A stretch of 64,000 bases of DNA from Vibrio tasmaniensis (GCF_024347635.1 NZ_AP025511.1:1240001-1304000), one strand, 5' to 3'; counted from the stretch's first letter, positions 45,595 through 54,967 are shown. Made by a program: numbers and translations. Notes: generated by a model from the letters alone, not told the origin.

Positions 45595-46095
45595 CTAATT
45601 TGAGGTGATATTGACGGTTAATGTATCTGAGTAGCCACCTGCCCAAGGGGAGGTTTCTGTTGTCACAATATCAATGGACGCGGCAACACCTGTCGCCAAT
45701 GTTCCAGAACCACCATAAGAGTTACTGACTGAAACATCGTTTTGACCAGGTCCACCGGGAGCATTAAGTGTGAAAGGAGCTAGGCCGCCCGCAGGGTTAA
45801 ATGTTGCATCGTAGGTAAGAGCGTAGTCTTCGCTATCGTCTGACTCTAAACCACCTTCTGCACTCGTTAGTGTCACCGTTGCACCATCGACGTCATTACA
45901 CTTCATGTTAAGACCACTAACAGAAAGGTTTTGAATTTGAGATACGTTACCGAAGTCCATCAATTGTGTTGAAAGACCAGTAACTTCACATACAGGTGAA
46001 ACAAAACCAACTAACTGGACATCACCAGGAGCGGCTTGAACTTGAGCACCAAAAATAGCAGTGACTGTTGCTGCGTAGAGTGTTAGCTTTTTCAT
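45595..46095 (-). CDS. Major pilin candidate
   Basis: A 166-residue exported, Gly-rich beta protein: signal peptide (cleavage near VQA|AP), a Cys pair (PVCEVTG and LNMKCND), and a C-terminal WAGGYSDTLTVNITSN with the alternating pattern of donor-strand pilins. Similar to Csu/spore-coat-U-like subunits. It is the second gene of the operon and probably the most abundant subunit. Confidence 0.75.
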   Translation of the reverse strand: MKKLTLYAATVTAIFGAQVQAAPGDVQLVGFVSPVCEVTGLSTQLMDFGNVSQIQNLSVSGLNMKCNDVDGATVTLTSAEGGLESDDSEDYALTYDATFNPAGGLAPFTLNAPGGPGQNDVSVSNSYGGSGTLATGVAASIDIVTTETSPWAGGYSDTLTVNITSN

Positions 46096-46173
46096 TAGAA
46101 ATTCCTTTATCTTAAATGATTGGCTCGAATACTGCTGAGCGTATTTTGTATCTGCAGATACATTGCAGAGTTT

Positions 46174-46683
46174 TTACTTTGTCACGCTATGAATCGAAGG
46201 GTAAACTTCGATCTCAATAACGTCTTGATAATAACCTGCGTAACGCAAGCTATTTTCGAGTGCTACCCTAAGGCTCCCTTGTTGAGAGAAAGGAATAACA
46301 CCAGAACTGTTTATCATTACTGGTGAAATAAGTTGGCTGCTGTGCCTGTTTTCATAAAGACGAAGCTCGTCTATTTGTAATGACAGATTATAACTTTCAA
46401 TAATATCAACACCTTGGTGCTGATATTTTAAGCCTCCATATTTTGAATTGATCGTTATACCCAACGGACGGTTACAATACATATTAAAAGGCAACAATTG
46501 CACATCACGGTTTTCCGTGAACTTCATGATGTTGCCAGAGAAGAAATTTATTTCGCATCGATCTTTGATCTGACCGTTAATTCCTAACGTTAAGGTGTTA
46601 GCACTGGCATAGAATGAAAGTGACAAACTAAAAATTAACGTTGAGATGATGAAATTATGAAGAATCCTGAATGCTCTAGTCAT
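46174..46683 (-). CDS. Minor pilin-like protein
   Basis: A 169-residue protein with signal peptide (ISTLIFSLSLSFYASA|NT), a Cys pair (KDRCEINF and NMYCNRPL) and an alternating C-terminus (GYYQDVIEIEVYPS). It resembles the major pilin in layout (Cys-x~45-Cys, terminal beta strand) but little in sequence. The ATG at 46683 has AGGGGA at the right distance; GTG 46698 and ATG 46686 are alternatives. First gene of the pilus operon. Confidence 0.65.
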   Translation of the reverse strand: MTRAFRILHNFIISTLIFSLSLSFYASANTLTLGINGQIKDRCEINFFSGNIMKFTENRDVQLLPFNMYCNRPLGITINSKYGGLKYQHQGVDIIESYNLSLQIDELRLYENRHSSQLISPVMINSSGVIPFSQQGSLRVALENSLRYAGYYQDVIEIEVYPSIHSVTK

Positions 46684-47491
46684 CATTTCCCCTCTCACTA
46701 ATTGAATGTAACTTGTTGCTTAACTTTCAAAACTATAAGTGCTTTAAAAAATGGTGAAGTAGTAAAAAAAGTTTATTATTTTCTAGAAGTATGAGTTTTA
46801 GTATGAGTTTTATATATAAGATAAAGAGAGATTTTTTTGATAATAATTTTGTTTTCAATTAGATAGGTGATTTTTAAACAATAGCCAAATTAGAGATTGA
46901 GAATTGTTTAATTGATAAAATTAAAACTATGGTCTACGGGGAGTGATTTTAATTTATCTATGGATTATTCTGCCTGCCATCATTAATTTGACAGTGCTTT
47001 CTACTAAAAATAAACGTAGTAATTTTATTAACTTGCTGAATGTGGCATTTGTGGTTTTTCACATTCGATAATGTTTATCGAGAGTGAGTGGGATTTATTT
47101 ATTGAAATTAAACGCTTACGACGGTTTTTTTAAAATTGATATATTCTATATTTAAAATACCGCACGCATGGTAAATAAAAAACCTGAAACTCTAATTATT
47201 AAATTATTAAATTATTTATCTTTCGTGGGCATGTATGCTCCGCCTAACTCATGTAACTCGAACTTAAACGATAATTGGGTACTAAAATGTAGGGGCAATG
47301 GATGGAAGGTATTGAGATAGGCCAAAACGAGATTGCGTACTATTACATTTAATCTACTGGGGTTTATTAGAAAAATTAGCGGATGTAGATGGTTATTTTT
47401 CGGTGGAATAGATGAACGGTCTTTCTGAAAGACTAAAGCTTCGTAAGGGAAGCTCTAGTCTTAAATGCTTTAATGGGAATCTTGTTCAGCG
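46684..47491. other. AT-rich region upstream of the pilus operon
   Basis: About 800 AT-rich bases with no gene, which must hold the pilus promoter. An 8-base unit ATTATTAA occurs three times in tandem (47195-47218, last copy ATTATTTA). A hairpin AAGACTAAAGCTTC/GAAGCTCTAGTCTT spans 47429-47462 downstream of ltaE. This composition is usual for H-NS-silenced surface-structure promoters. Confidence 0.5.
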
Positions 47492-48496
47492 TTAAAGCGC
47501 ACTTTCCAACTTAGTTAGGAAAGTCGCGATATCCTTTGAACTGATATCTCTATGAGTAACAAAACGTACAGGGTTACCTGGTGACATAATAATGCCTTCC
47601 TCTCCTAACTCCCGTGCGATACGGTTAATATCAACCGACTGATCTAACTTCGCAAACACAATATTAGTCTGAATGAAATCAGGGTTAACAGAGAAACCTT
47701 CTAACTTGCTTAAACCAATAGCTAGGTTTTTTGCGTTTTCATGGTCTACTTTAAGTTGAGCCACGTTCTCCGTGAGCGCCATTTTACCTGCTGCAGCAAG
47801 AATACCAGCCTGACGCATACCACCACCGACCATTTTACGCAGTCGACGAGCTTTAGCTATGTACGCTTTGCTACCAAGAAGTAGAGAGCCAATCGGAGCA
47901 CCCAAACCTTTTGATAAACAAATTGTCATCGAATCGAAGTGTTGAGCGATCTCTTTAATGTGAACATCTAGTGCAGCTGCCGCATTATAGACACGCGCGC
48001 CATCTAAGTGCATTTGTAGGCCGTGTTGGTTTACGAACTCACGCGCTTCCGCTAGGTAAGAGATTGGCAGCACTTTACCATTGATTGTGTTTTCTAAACT
48101 AAGAAGCTTAGTACGAGCAAAGTGGCTGTCGTCTGGCTTAATCGCAGCAGCAAGCTTTTTAAAATCTAACGTGCCGTCAGGGTTGTTCTCGATGGGTTGA
48201 GGTTGAATCGAGCCTAATACTGCAGCGCCGCCTGCTTCGTATTTGTAGTTGTGCGCCTGTTGGCCACAAAGGTATTCGTCACCACGCTCACAGTGCGCCA
48301 TTAAACCCAGTAGGTTGGCTTGTGTGCCGGAAGAAGTGAACATAGCCGCTTCAAAACCGGTTTCATTTGCAGCCCATTGTTCCAGTTCGTTGACGGTTGG
48401 GTCATCGCCATATACATCATCGCCTACTTCTGCATTTGCCATTACATCACGCATAGCTTGCGAAGGTTTAGTTACGGTGTCAGAACGAAAGTCCAT
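47492..48496 (-). CDS. ltaE: Low-specificity L-threonine aldolase
   Basis: A 334-residue PLP enzyme: MDFRSDTVTKPSQAMRDVMANAEVGDDVYGDDPTV N-terminus, HLDGARVYNAA, and PLP lysine K196 in SKGLGAPIGS. It cleaves L-threonine and allo-threonine to glycine and acetaldehyde. AGGAG lies before the ATG. It follows a Nudix gene by 40 bases on the same strand, likely an operon. Confidence 0.93.
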   Translation of the reverse strand: MDFRSDTVTKPSQAMRDVMANAEVGDDVYGDDPTVNELEQWAANETGFEAAMFTSSGTQANLLGLMAHCERGDEYLCGQQAHNYKYEAGGAAVLGSIQPQPIENNPDGTLDFKKLAAAIKPDDSHFARTKLLSLENTINGKVLPISYLAEAREFVNQHGLQMHLDGARVYNAAAALDVHIKEIAQHFDSMTICLSKGLGAPIGSLLLGSKAYIAKARRLRKMVGGGMRQAGILAAAGKMALTENVAQLKVDHENAKNLAIGLSKLEGFSVNPDFIQTNIVFAKLDQSVDINRIARELGEEGIIMSPGNPVRFVTHRDISSKDIATFLTKLESAL

Positions 48497-48536
48497 GTTT
48501 ATCTCCTAGAGTACTATTAGGTAGTCATATAATTGG

Positions 48537-49052
48537 CTATAGATGGCCACATAGTTGGGCTTTGCTTAAACAAGCGATGGTTTTGGTATCGGTAATTTGA
48601 TCGTTGCGAATTTTACGTTGCAGTTCTTCCAAGCTAAGTTCAATAACCTCTATTACTTCATCTTCATCACATTCAAAGCGGGTAGTAAGGCTTAAGTCTT
48701 TTGCGATGAACAAGTGTTGAATCTCATCACAGAAGCCAGCTAAAGGGGTAACTTGTCCCAAGCTCTGGAAATCAGTTGCACTGTAACCCGTTTCTTCTTC
48801 GAGTTCGCGTTGTGCACATTGAAGAGGTGTCTCATCAATTTCCATCGTGCCAGCAGGGAGTTCCAAAAGCCATTTTTTAAGAGAAGGGCGAAATTGGTTA
48901 ATGAGGATGATTTTTCCAGACGAAGTGATAGGAAGAATAACAGCCGCGCCAGGGTGGTTTATTGTTGTATGTTTTACCACAACGTTCGTAGGGAGCGTCA
49001 CGTTCTCTTCGATGAGAGAAATACTTTTCCATTGATGGATAACTTTACTCAT
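48537..49052 (-). CDS. Nudix hydrolase
   Basis: A 171-residue protein with the Nudix box GTMEIDETPLQCAQRELEEETGY (G-x5-E-x7-REL-x-EE-x-G) and the PAG-type turn (ELPAGTMEI) plus FRPSLKKWLLELP, as in ADP-ribose pyrophosphatases. It cleaves nucleoside diphosphate-linked substrates. I used ATG 49052; an upstream ATG at 49109 has no homology or better signal. Likely cotranscribed with ltaE. Confidence 0.82.
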   Translation of the reverse strand: MSKVIHQWKSISLIEENVTLPTNVVVKHTTINHPGAAVILPITSSGKIILINQFRPSLKKWLLELPAGTMEIDETPLQCAQRELEEETGYSATDFQSLGQVTPLAGFCDEIQHLFIAKDLSLTTRFECDEDEVIEVIELSLEELQRKIRNDQITDTKTIACLSKAQLCGHL

Positions 49053-49339
49053 GCAGTCTGGCCACTTTCCTTGCCAATATTTCGTATTACTGAAGACGTG
49101 TACCACCATAACGTCTATGGTGTCGAAAATAAAAGAAAAATTAGGCGTAGTAATAGATTTAGTTTCACACCGTTCGTGATGTTAATCTCATAATTGGAAT
49201 CTATGATTGCGCGAAAATTGCAGCGTAACCATCTGATATAAAGGCAACTCAATAATAAAAGATACTTGTAACAAAGTGCTAACAAATGTATAAAAACGTA
49301 TCTACACTCTCAACTGTTCATAGATTTTCGGAGTAACGC

Positions 49340-50995
49340 ATGACCCCCTCTATTTCCTCACATGCTGACAAGGCGCTACTCTCTGAAAGAATCAATAAAT
49401 TAGCGCATGCTCTCTCTGATGGCGTTTATGAAAGAGAAGACACGATTAAGCTCTGTCTGCTGGCGGCTCTTGCTGGTGAAAGTGTGTTCTTATTAGGTCC
49501 TCCGGGGATTGCAAAAAGCCTTATCGCCAAACGCCTCATACAGGCTTTTGACAACAGTAGCTATTTCGAATATTTGATGACGCGCTTCTCTACTCCAGAA
49601 GAAGTGTTTGGTCCGCTAAGTATTCAAGAATTAAAAGATAACGGTCGCTATGTAAGGCTGACCGAGGGCTACCTACCAACAGCGCAAGTTGTTTTCCTTG
49701 ATGAGATCTGGAAAGCAGGCCCAGCCATTCTAAATACGTTACTGACTGTGGTTAACGAAAAGACATTTAAAAATGGCGCAGACATCGAGCGCGTGCCGAT
49801 GCGTCTATTGGTTTCAGCGTCCAATGAACTTCCGGATGAAGACAGCGGCTTAGAAGCACTTTATGACCGAATGTTGGTTCGTGTGTTCGTCAACCGTATT
49901 CAAAACAAACAAAACTTCAAATCGATGCTAACAACGGGTACTTCTCAGGAAGCCGTAATCCCCAAAGGGTTAGCGATTACAGACATTGAATACCATCAAT
50001 GGCAGAAAGAACTCGATAATTTGGAGCTGACGGATAACTCGTTTAACAAGCTATTTGAATTGAAAACCATGCTTGAAGAGACCGTTAAGAATCAGGGAAC
50101 ATCATCAGAGTCTGACTTGTATGTATCAGACAGACGCTGGAAGAAAGCGGTTAAACTATTGAAAGCGAGCGCATTCTTCAGTGGCCGTGATAGCGTTAAC
50201 CCGCTCGATATTATGCTTCTTCAAGATTGTTTGTGGCATAGCCCTGAATCTCGCGATGTGGTTCGTAGCGTTGTAAAAGATTTTGCGTTGAACCGAGCGT
50301 TTGATCAGCAAGAGTCTAAATCTCAAATCGAAATGTCTCGTGAAGAGCTAGAAGAGATTCAAGATGATGTTGAATCGACTCTGTCGGTGTCGCTCTCTGT
50401 GGAGTCAACCAGTGGCTTACGACGTAAAGACGTTTACCAACATGATATCAAGAACGCGAAAATGTACAGCGTCGGTAGCGCATACAATCTTATTAAATTG
50501 GTTATGCTGCAAAGCAATATGTCGGTGTCTGAATCTGAGAAAGGCGATAGTCGTTGGGTGTACGTAGCCAAAGATGATTTTGACCGTGTTCTTAAAGAAG
50601 GTCATGGCGACATTTACGGTTACGTAAACGAAAACAAAAATCTATGTCGCTTAAAGCTCGACTTGGATGCATCGAATCAATTAGTGATTAAAGATATTGC
50701 TAATCGCTCTGTATTGGTGAGTGTGGTTACCACAGACGGCTTAGATCAAGAACTGTATAGCAAGTGGTTGAGTGGTGCAGAGAAAGCCCTAGAGCAGTTA
50801 ACTGAAGCTGAGTTCAAGCTAAAAAGAGTTCGCACTGAATTTCATGATGCATTACCTCATAACTATATCGACCCTGATTTGCCGAAAGCGATGGAATCAA
50901 GCTTGCAAGCGGTAACACAAGATCTTGAAACGACGAAAGCAAAAAGCAGCAAGATCGCACAGCGTATTAAGTTCATGAGTCAGTACTTTGAGTAA
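49340..50995 (+). CDS. ravA: MoxR AAA+ ATPase RavA
   Basis: A 551-residue AAA+ protein: Walker A GPPGIAKS (53-60), Walker B VVFLDEIWKAGPAILNTLL, sensor SASNELP, and a long C-terminal region with helices as in RavA. With ViaA it forms a chaperone-like complex linked to iron-sulfur proteins and respiratory complexes. It is 12 bases ahead of viaA on the same strand. Confidence 0.92.
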   Translation: MTPSISSHADKALLSERINKLAHALSDGVYEREDTIKLCLLAALAGESVFLLGPPGIAKSLIAKRLIQAFDNSSYFEYLMTRFSTPEEVFGPLSIQELKDNGRYVRLTEGYLPTAQVVFLDEIWKAGPAILNTLLTVVNEKTFKNGADIERVPMRLLVSASNELPDEDSGLEALYDRMLVRVFVNRIQNKQNFKSMLTTGTSQEAVIPKGLAITDIEYHQWQKELDNLELTDNSFNKLFELKTMLEETVKNQGTSSESDLYVSDRRWKKAVKLLKASAFFSGRDSVNPLDIMLLQDCLWHSPESRDVVRSVVKDFALNRAFDQQESKSQIEMSREELEEIQDDVESTLSVSLSVESTSGLRRKDVYQHDIKNAKMYSVGSAYNLIKLVMLQSNMSVSESEKGDSRWVYVAKDDFDRVLKEGHGDIYGYVNENKNLCRLKLDLDASNQLVIKDIANRSVLVSVVTTDGLDQELYSKWLSGAEKALEQLTEAEFKLKRVRTEFHDALPHNYIDPDLPKAMESSLQAVTQDLETTKAKSSKIAQRIKFMSQYFE

Positions 50996-51007
50996 GGGAG
51001 GGAGCAT

Positions 51008-52453
51008 ATGTTAGGAGCAGACGGCTTAAACCTTGCTTTGATGGTCGCTGATTCAGGTATCATTGATACCGCGATGAATGATCTCATCGCTCGATCTCAA
51101 GTGATGATGGCTGCTGAGAACAAAGGTGTGAAAACATCAGTCAAAAACCATTTAGTTAAATGGCGCGGCAAAGTAAAAAAACGTGTTACCAAGGTATGCG
51201 AAACCGATCGATTCCAAGAGGAAATCGCGCTATACCAAGAAGTTATTCACTGGGATGAATCTCAGTTCTTTGACGAGATCGACAGCGTTATCAAGAAGCT
51301 GGAATGGCACTCAGCATTTTATCTACAAGCAAGACGTTTGATGGAAAACAATAAAGGCGTTTATAACGCGATGTTTCCACACTACTTTTGCGATCAATGG
51401 TACCAATCGCTGTCAGATGCCATTAAGCAAGCTCAAGTAATCGAACTCGAAACAAGCAAAGAAAAAGTCTTAGCCGATCTTTATCAGCGCATGGAAACCA
51501 TGAAAAACATGGACAAAGTGACGGAGTCGGGCGATGAAGGCAGTGTTGGGCGCTTATGGGACATGGCATCAGCTAAGTTAAGCAAAACAGACCTCACCAT
51601 CATGAAGCGCCACGCTGAGTTCTTGAATAAGCACAAGGGCTTGCAAGAGATCGCAGAAAAACTCGGCCGTATGGCTGGTGAGGAAGATGATCCTTCGTTA
51701 CACAAAGCCCCTGTAGAAGAATTGCAGATGGTTGAAGAGAAAAGCGATGAAGCGGTCGATGATATTGTTGGGATTCACGAAAGTGATGATCTCAACAAGA
51801 TGTTGCCAAACGAGACCATGTTCTTAGCGTACCCAGAGCTTGAGGTTATCTTTTACAAACACTTGGCTGATAAGCGTTTATTGAGCTATCGCTCGCAAGG
51901 TAAATCACGAACATTACGTAAAGTGAAAGCGCAAAAGCCTGATAGTAAGAACATCGATATTGAAAAGGGCCCGTTTATCGTCTGTGTCGACGCCTCTGGT
52001 TCTATGAGTGGTTTCCCTGAGCAGTCAGCTAAAGCAATGGCTTATGCCTTGATGCAGATAGCTCTAGCCGAAGAGAGAGACTGTTACGTGATTCTGTTCT
52101 CTTCTGAGCAGATCACTTACGAGTTAACAAGGCAAGATGGCCTGCGTGAAGCGAGTGATTTTTTAAGCTACTCGTTCCATGGTGGTACAGATTTAGAGCC
52201 GGTTCTGATGAAGTCGATTGATTTGATGACGGGTGACAAATACAAGAATGCAGATTTGATCGTGCTCTCTGACTTTATTGCTCCTAAGCAATCTGATGAA
52301 ATGATTGCTCAAGTCGAAAAATTGAAAGAGCACAAAAACCGTTTTCACGCGGTTAGTCTTTCGAAATATGGCAACCCACAACTTATGACGATGTTCGATC
52401 ATTGTTGGGCTTACCATCCGAGCCTAGTCGGTCGTTTCATGAAGAAGTGGTAA
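51008..52453 (+). CDS. viaA: VWA-domain protein ViaA, partner of RavA
   Basis: A 481-residue protein with a C-terminal von Willebrand A domain; the MIDAS motif DASGSMSG starts at D328, followed by GTDLEPVL and VLSDFIAP. The N-terminal half is helical, typical of ViaA. It stimulates RavA ATPase activity. The start has GGGAGGGAGCATATG context. Confidence 0.92.
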   Translation: MLGADGLNLALMVADSGIIDTAMNDLIARSQVMMAAENKGVKTSVKNHLVKWRGKVKKRVTKVCETDRFQEEIALYQEVIHWDESQFFDEIDSVIKKLEWHSAFYLQARRLMENNKGVYNAMFPHYFCDQWYQSLSDAIKQAQVIELETSKEKVLADLYQRMETMKNMDKVTESGDEGSVGRLWDMASAKLSKTDLTIMKRHAEFLNKHKGLQEIAEKLGRMAGEEDDPSLHKAPVEELQMVEEKSDEAVDDIVGIHESDDLNKMLPNETMFLAYPELEVIFYKHLADKRLLSYRSQGKSRTLRKVKAQKPDSKNIDIEKGPFIVCVDASGSMSGFPEQSAKAMAYALMQIALAEERDCYVILFSSEQITYELTRQDGLREASDFLSYSFHGGTDLEPVLMKSIDLMTGDKYKNADLIVLSDFIAPKQSDEMIAQVEKLKEHKNRFHAVSLSKYGNPQLMTMFDHCWAYHPSLVGRFMKKW

Positions 52454-52567
52454 CGTCCGAATACCTTAACTTAATTTATATTGCTGCGTGTTTATCGATT
52501 GAAGAGATCGAACATGCAGCAATTTGATTTAAATGTCAGCAAACGGAATTTAAATTCATTTTTTTGT

Positions 52568-52595
52568 TTGACTATCTCCCCTCGATCCGTAAAGT
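52568..52595 (+). promoter_or_regulatory. Putative promoter of tRNA block 1
   Basis: TTGACT (52568-52573), a 16-base spacer and TAAAGT (52590-52595), 57 bases before the first tRNA-Cys. The second block has the same layout (54263-54290). Confidence 0.6.
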
Positions 52596-52652
52596 AGGCA
52601 CCCGAACACAGCGGTGTGGCTTGCTTTAGTCCCTAACGTGTTGAATTAAAAA

Positions 52653-52726
52653 GGCGCCTTGGCAGAGTGGCTATGCAGCGGATTGCAAATCCGTGGACCT
52701 CGGTTCGACTCCGGGAGGCGCCTCCA
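52653..52726 (+). tRNA. tRNA-Cys (GCA), copy 1
   Basis: A 74-base cloverleaf with GGCGCC acceptor, TTGCAAA anticodon loop, GGTTCGACTCC T-arm and encoded CCA. Confidence 0.97.
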
Positions 52727-52772
52727 TTCTTTCTCTTAGTTTGATAAATTAAGAGGTAATAAGAATGAAAAT

Positions 52773-52848
52773 GCGATACTAGCTCAGTTGGTAGAGCGCA
52801 ACCTTGCCAAGGTTGAGGTCATCGGTTCGAACCCGATGTATCGCTCCA
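52773..52848 (+). tRNA. tRNA-Gly (GCC), copy 1
   Basis: A 76-base gene from GCGATAC to GTATCGCTCCA, with TTGCCAA anticodon loop and D-arm AGCTCAGTTGGTAGAGC. Confidence 0.97.
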
Positions 52849-52928
52849 AATTTTGTAATGTTGATTCATTTTGACATTAAGATGGTGTTTTACTTTTCAG
52901 TAATCGGCATCGCAATAAAGAATTGCGT

Positions 52929-53015
52929 GCCCTGGTGGTGGAATTGGTAGACACAAGGGATTTAAAATCCCTCGGCGTTCGCGCTGTGCCGGTTCAAGTC
53001 CGGCCCGGGGCACCA
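52929..53015 (+). tRNA. tRNA-Leu (TAA), copy 1
   Basis: An 87-base class II tRNA with TTTAAAA anticodon loop and a long variable arm (CTCGGCGTTCGCGCTG), CCA encoded. Confidence 0.97.
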
Positions 53016-53080
53016 TCTATTTGATTGTTACCTTGCTTGGTAGTAATCAACAGAGTCGTTCTCTTAAAACACGACTTGAA

Positions 53081-53154
53081 GGCGCCTTGGCAGAGTGGCT
53101 ATGCAGCGGATTGCAAATCCGTGGACCTCGGTTCGACTCCGGGAGGCGCCTCCA
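53081..53154 (+). tRNA. tRNA-Cys (GCA), copy 2
   Basis: Same 74-base sequence as copy 1; followed by a terminator. Confidence 0.97.
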
Positions 53155-53162
53155 TCATTTAG

Positions 53163-53190
53163 AAAAACCAGTCCTCGTGGCTGGTTTTTT
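53163..53190. terminator. Terminator after tRNA block 1 (bidirectional)
   Basis: AAAAACCAG (53163-53171) pairs with CTGGTTTTTT (53181-53190). It can also end the converging lipase gene. Confidence 0.85.
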
Positions 53191-53228
53191 CGTTTCTGGC
53201 TGATCCATAAGTTTCCTACGTATTCATT

Positions 53229-54032
53229 TCAATGCTTATCAAAGAAATCCTTATTGCGAATATATTTGCTCATTAAGTGGTAAGAGAAAGGTCTTATCAA
53301 CCAGCTAAAGATAGAGCGGCCAAGACGCATAAAGGTTGGGGTGTTCTCGTAGATTCGTCCGTTATAAAGCCAAAGTACTTTGCCTACATGCCAATACAAT
53401 AAAGGTACGGGGGGCATGAAGGTAACGATATCGATGTCACAGCAGATACGGTAGGTTTTCTTACTCAAACGATAGTGCTTTCGAAAATTCCAATCACCAA
53501 TCGCAGGTTGGCCAAAGGTCACTATTCGCTTAACACAGCCTGGATACTTTTGATCGAGGTAATCAGCAAACACGCAGCCAATTGCACCACCAGAAGAGTG
53601 CCCGGTTATAGAAATTCTTTTCCCTTGCTCTAACAAAGGTATGAGCGTCGCTTCTAAGCGCTCGATAACGTTTAACCCGAGCTTATCTTCATTGCGGCTT
53701 GGTTGGCTTTCTTGAAACATCAAATGATAGAAACCCGCATGTACCCGGTAGTTGAGCCCAACTCTTTTACAGCTTCTTGTCCATAGAGCAAAGGTAAGCA
53801 ACCAATCTGAGATACTGTGCGATCCCTTGATAACCACAACCACTTCATCTTTGTCACTACTCCATAAAACTCGAATCATGGTTTTGCCAAACTGGTTCTT
53901 TATGATGCGCTGTCCATTAGGATCAAAACCGTAACGAGTCTGTTTAAAAACTCTCGGGTAGGCGAGGTTACAAAGAACCGCGTAGCGTTCATATTGGTAT
54001 CGTTTTAGTGACTTCACGTTTTCATTTCGCAA
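53229..54032 (-). CDS. Class 3 lipase-type alpha/beta hydrolase
   Basis: A 267-residue protein with the nucleophile elbow GHSSGG (144-149, Ser 146) after VHAGFYHLMF and before YPGCVKRIVTFGQPAIGDWNF, the class 3 lipase pattern; an Asp in DIDIVTFMPPVPLL follows. It lacks a clear signal peptide. It probably hydrolyses lipid esters. It lies between the two tRNA blocks on the opposite strand, sharing the 53163-53190 terminator. Confidence 0.82.
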   Translation of the reverse strand: MRNENVKSLKRYQYERYAVLCNLAYPRVFKQTRYGFDPNGQRIIKNQFGKTMIRVLWSSDKDEVVVVIKGSHSISDWLLTFALWTRSCKRVGLNYRVHAGFYHLMFQESQPSRNEDKLGLNVIERLEATLIPLLEQGKRISITGHSSGGAIGCVFADYLDQKYPGCVKRIVTFGQPAIGDWNFRKHYRLSKKTYRICCDIDIVTFMPPVPLLYWHVGKVLWLYNGRIYENTPTFMRLGRSIFSWLIRPFSYHLMSKYIRNKDFFDKH

Positions 54033-54262
54033 TTTAAGTTACTTAAAACTCTAGCCTTTGAATGTGAAAAGCACATGAAAACGAAGGAGTGTTTCTTACA
54101 TTCAACTGAATTAACAACACTTGGTGAATCTTAAAATTGTAATTCGGCCTTTTAATCCCCGCGACAACTCAAGATCTACGTATAAGAACCGTACAAGCTG
54201 CACTAAATTCATTCTGTAGAGTTCGATAATTAATCACTTGAATTAAATGATAAAATTTATTG

Positions 54263-54290
54263 TTGACGAATTTTTTTCATCCGTTAAAGT
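54263..54290 (+). promoter_or_regulatory. Putative promoter of tRNA block 2
   Basis: TTGACG (54263-54268), a 16-base spacer and TAAAGT (54285-54290), 76 bases before the first tRNA-Leu of the block; same layout as block 1. Confidence 0.6.
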
Positions 54291-54366
54291 ACACCTCGTT
54301 CTCACGACTTCGGTCGCTGGGAGATGGTGTTTTACTCTTCAGTAATCAGCATCGCATGATTGCGTT

Positions 54367-54453
54367 GCCCTGGTGGTGGAATTGGTAGACACAAGGGATT
54401 TAAAATCCCTCGGCGTTCGCGCTGTGCCGGTTCAAGTCCGGCCCGGGGCACCA
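54367..54453 (+). tRNA. tRNA-Leu (TAA), copy 2
   Basis: 87 bases, same as copy 1, with TAA anticodon and encoded CCA. Confidence 0.97.
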
Positions 54454-54537
54454 TCTATCTTGTTTCTACTTTTTAGTAGAGTGATGAACAAAGAGTGGTT
54501 CTCTTTAAACACTTCAATATATTTTTATGTTGATAAA

Positions 54538-54611
54538 GGCGCCTTGGCAGAGTGGCTATGCAGCGGATTGCAAATCCGTGGACCTCGGTTCGACTCCGGG
54601 AGGCGCCTCCA
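54538..54611 (+). tRNA. tRNA-Cys (GCA), copy 3
   Basis: Same 74-base sequence as the other copies. Confidence 0.97.
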
Positions 54612-54660
54612 TTCTTTCTCTTACGTTTTGATAAGGTAAGAAATTAGAAGAATGAAAATT

Positions 54661-54736
54661 GCGATACTAGCTCAGTTGGTAGAGCGCAACCTTGCCAAGG
54701 TTGAGGTCATCGGTTCGAACCCGATGTATCGCTCCA
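54661..54736 (+). tRNA. tRNA-Gly (GCC), copy 2
   Basis: 76 bases, same as copy 1, with anticodon loop TTGCCAA. Confidence 0.97.
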
Positions 54737-54816
54737 AATTTTGTAATGTTGATTCATTTTGACATTAAGATGGTGTTTTACTTTTCAGTAATTGGCATCG
54801 CAATAAAGAATTGCGT

Positions 54817-54903
54817 GCCCTGGTGGTGGAATTGGTAGACACAAGGGATTTAAAATCCCTCGACGTTCGCGTTGTGCCGGTTCAAGTCCGGCCCGGGGCA
54901 CCA
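54817..54903 (+). tRNA. tRNA-Leu (TAA), copy 3 (variable-arm variant)
   Basis: 87 bases; differs from the other two in the variable arm, CTCGACGTTCGCGTTG instead of CTCGGCGTTCGCGCTG. The two changes convert one G-C pair to A-T and so keep the stem. Confidence 0.95.
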
Positions 54904-54967
54904 TCTATTTGATTGTTACCTTGTTTGGTAATACTCAAAAGAGTTGTTCTCTTAAAACACTATTGAA

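Larger units (their letters stand above)
52653..53163 (+). repeat. Duplicated Cys-Gly-Leu-Cys tRNA block, copy A
   Basis: This ~510-base stretch recurs at 54538-55051. Spacers match too: the Gly-Leu spacer has a single difference in 80 bases. Confidence 0.85.

Noticed and set aside
53021..53203. Open frame running through tRNA-Cys copy 2
   Set aside because: Its sequence is the tRNA itself read as protein; the same peptide appears in the other tRNA copies.
54373..54639. Open frame spanning tRNA-Leu and tRNA-Cys of block 2
   Set aside because: It is a translation of tRNA genes and spacer, not a protein gene.
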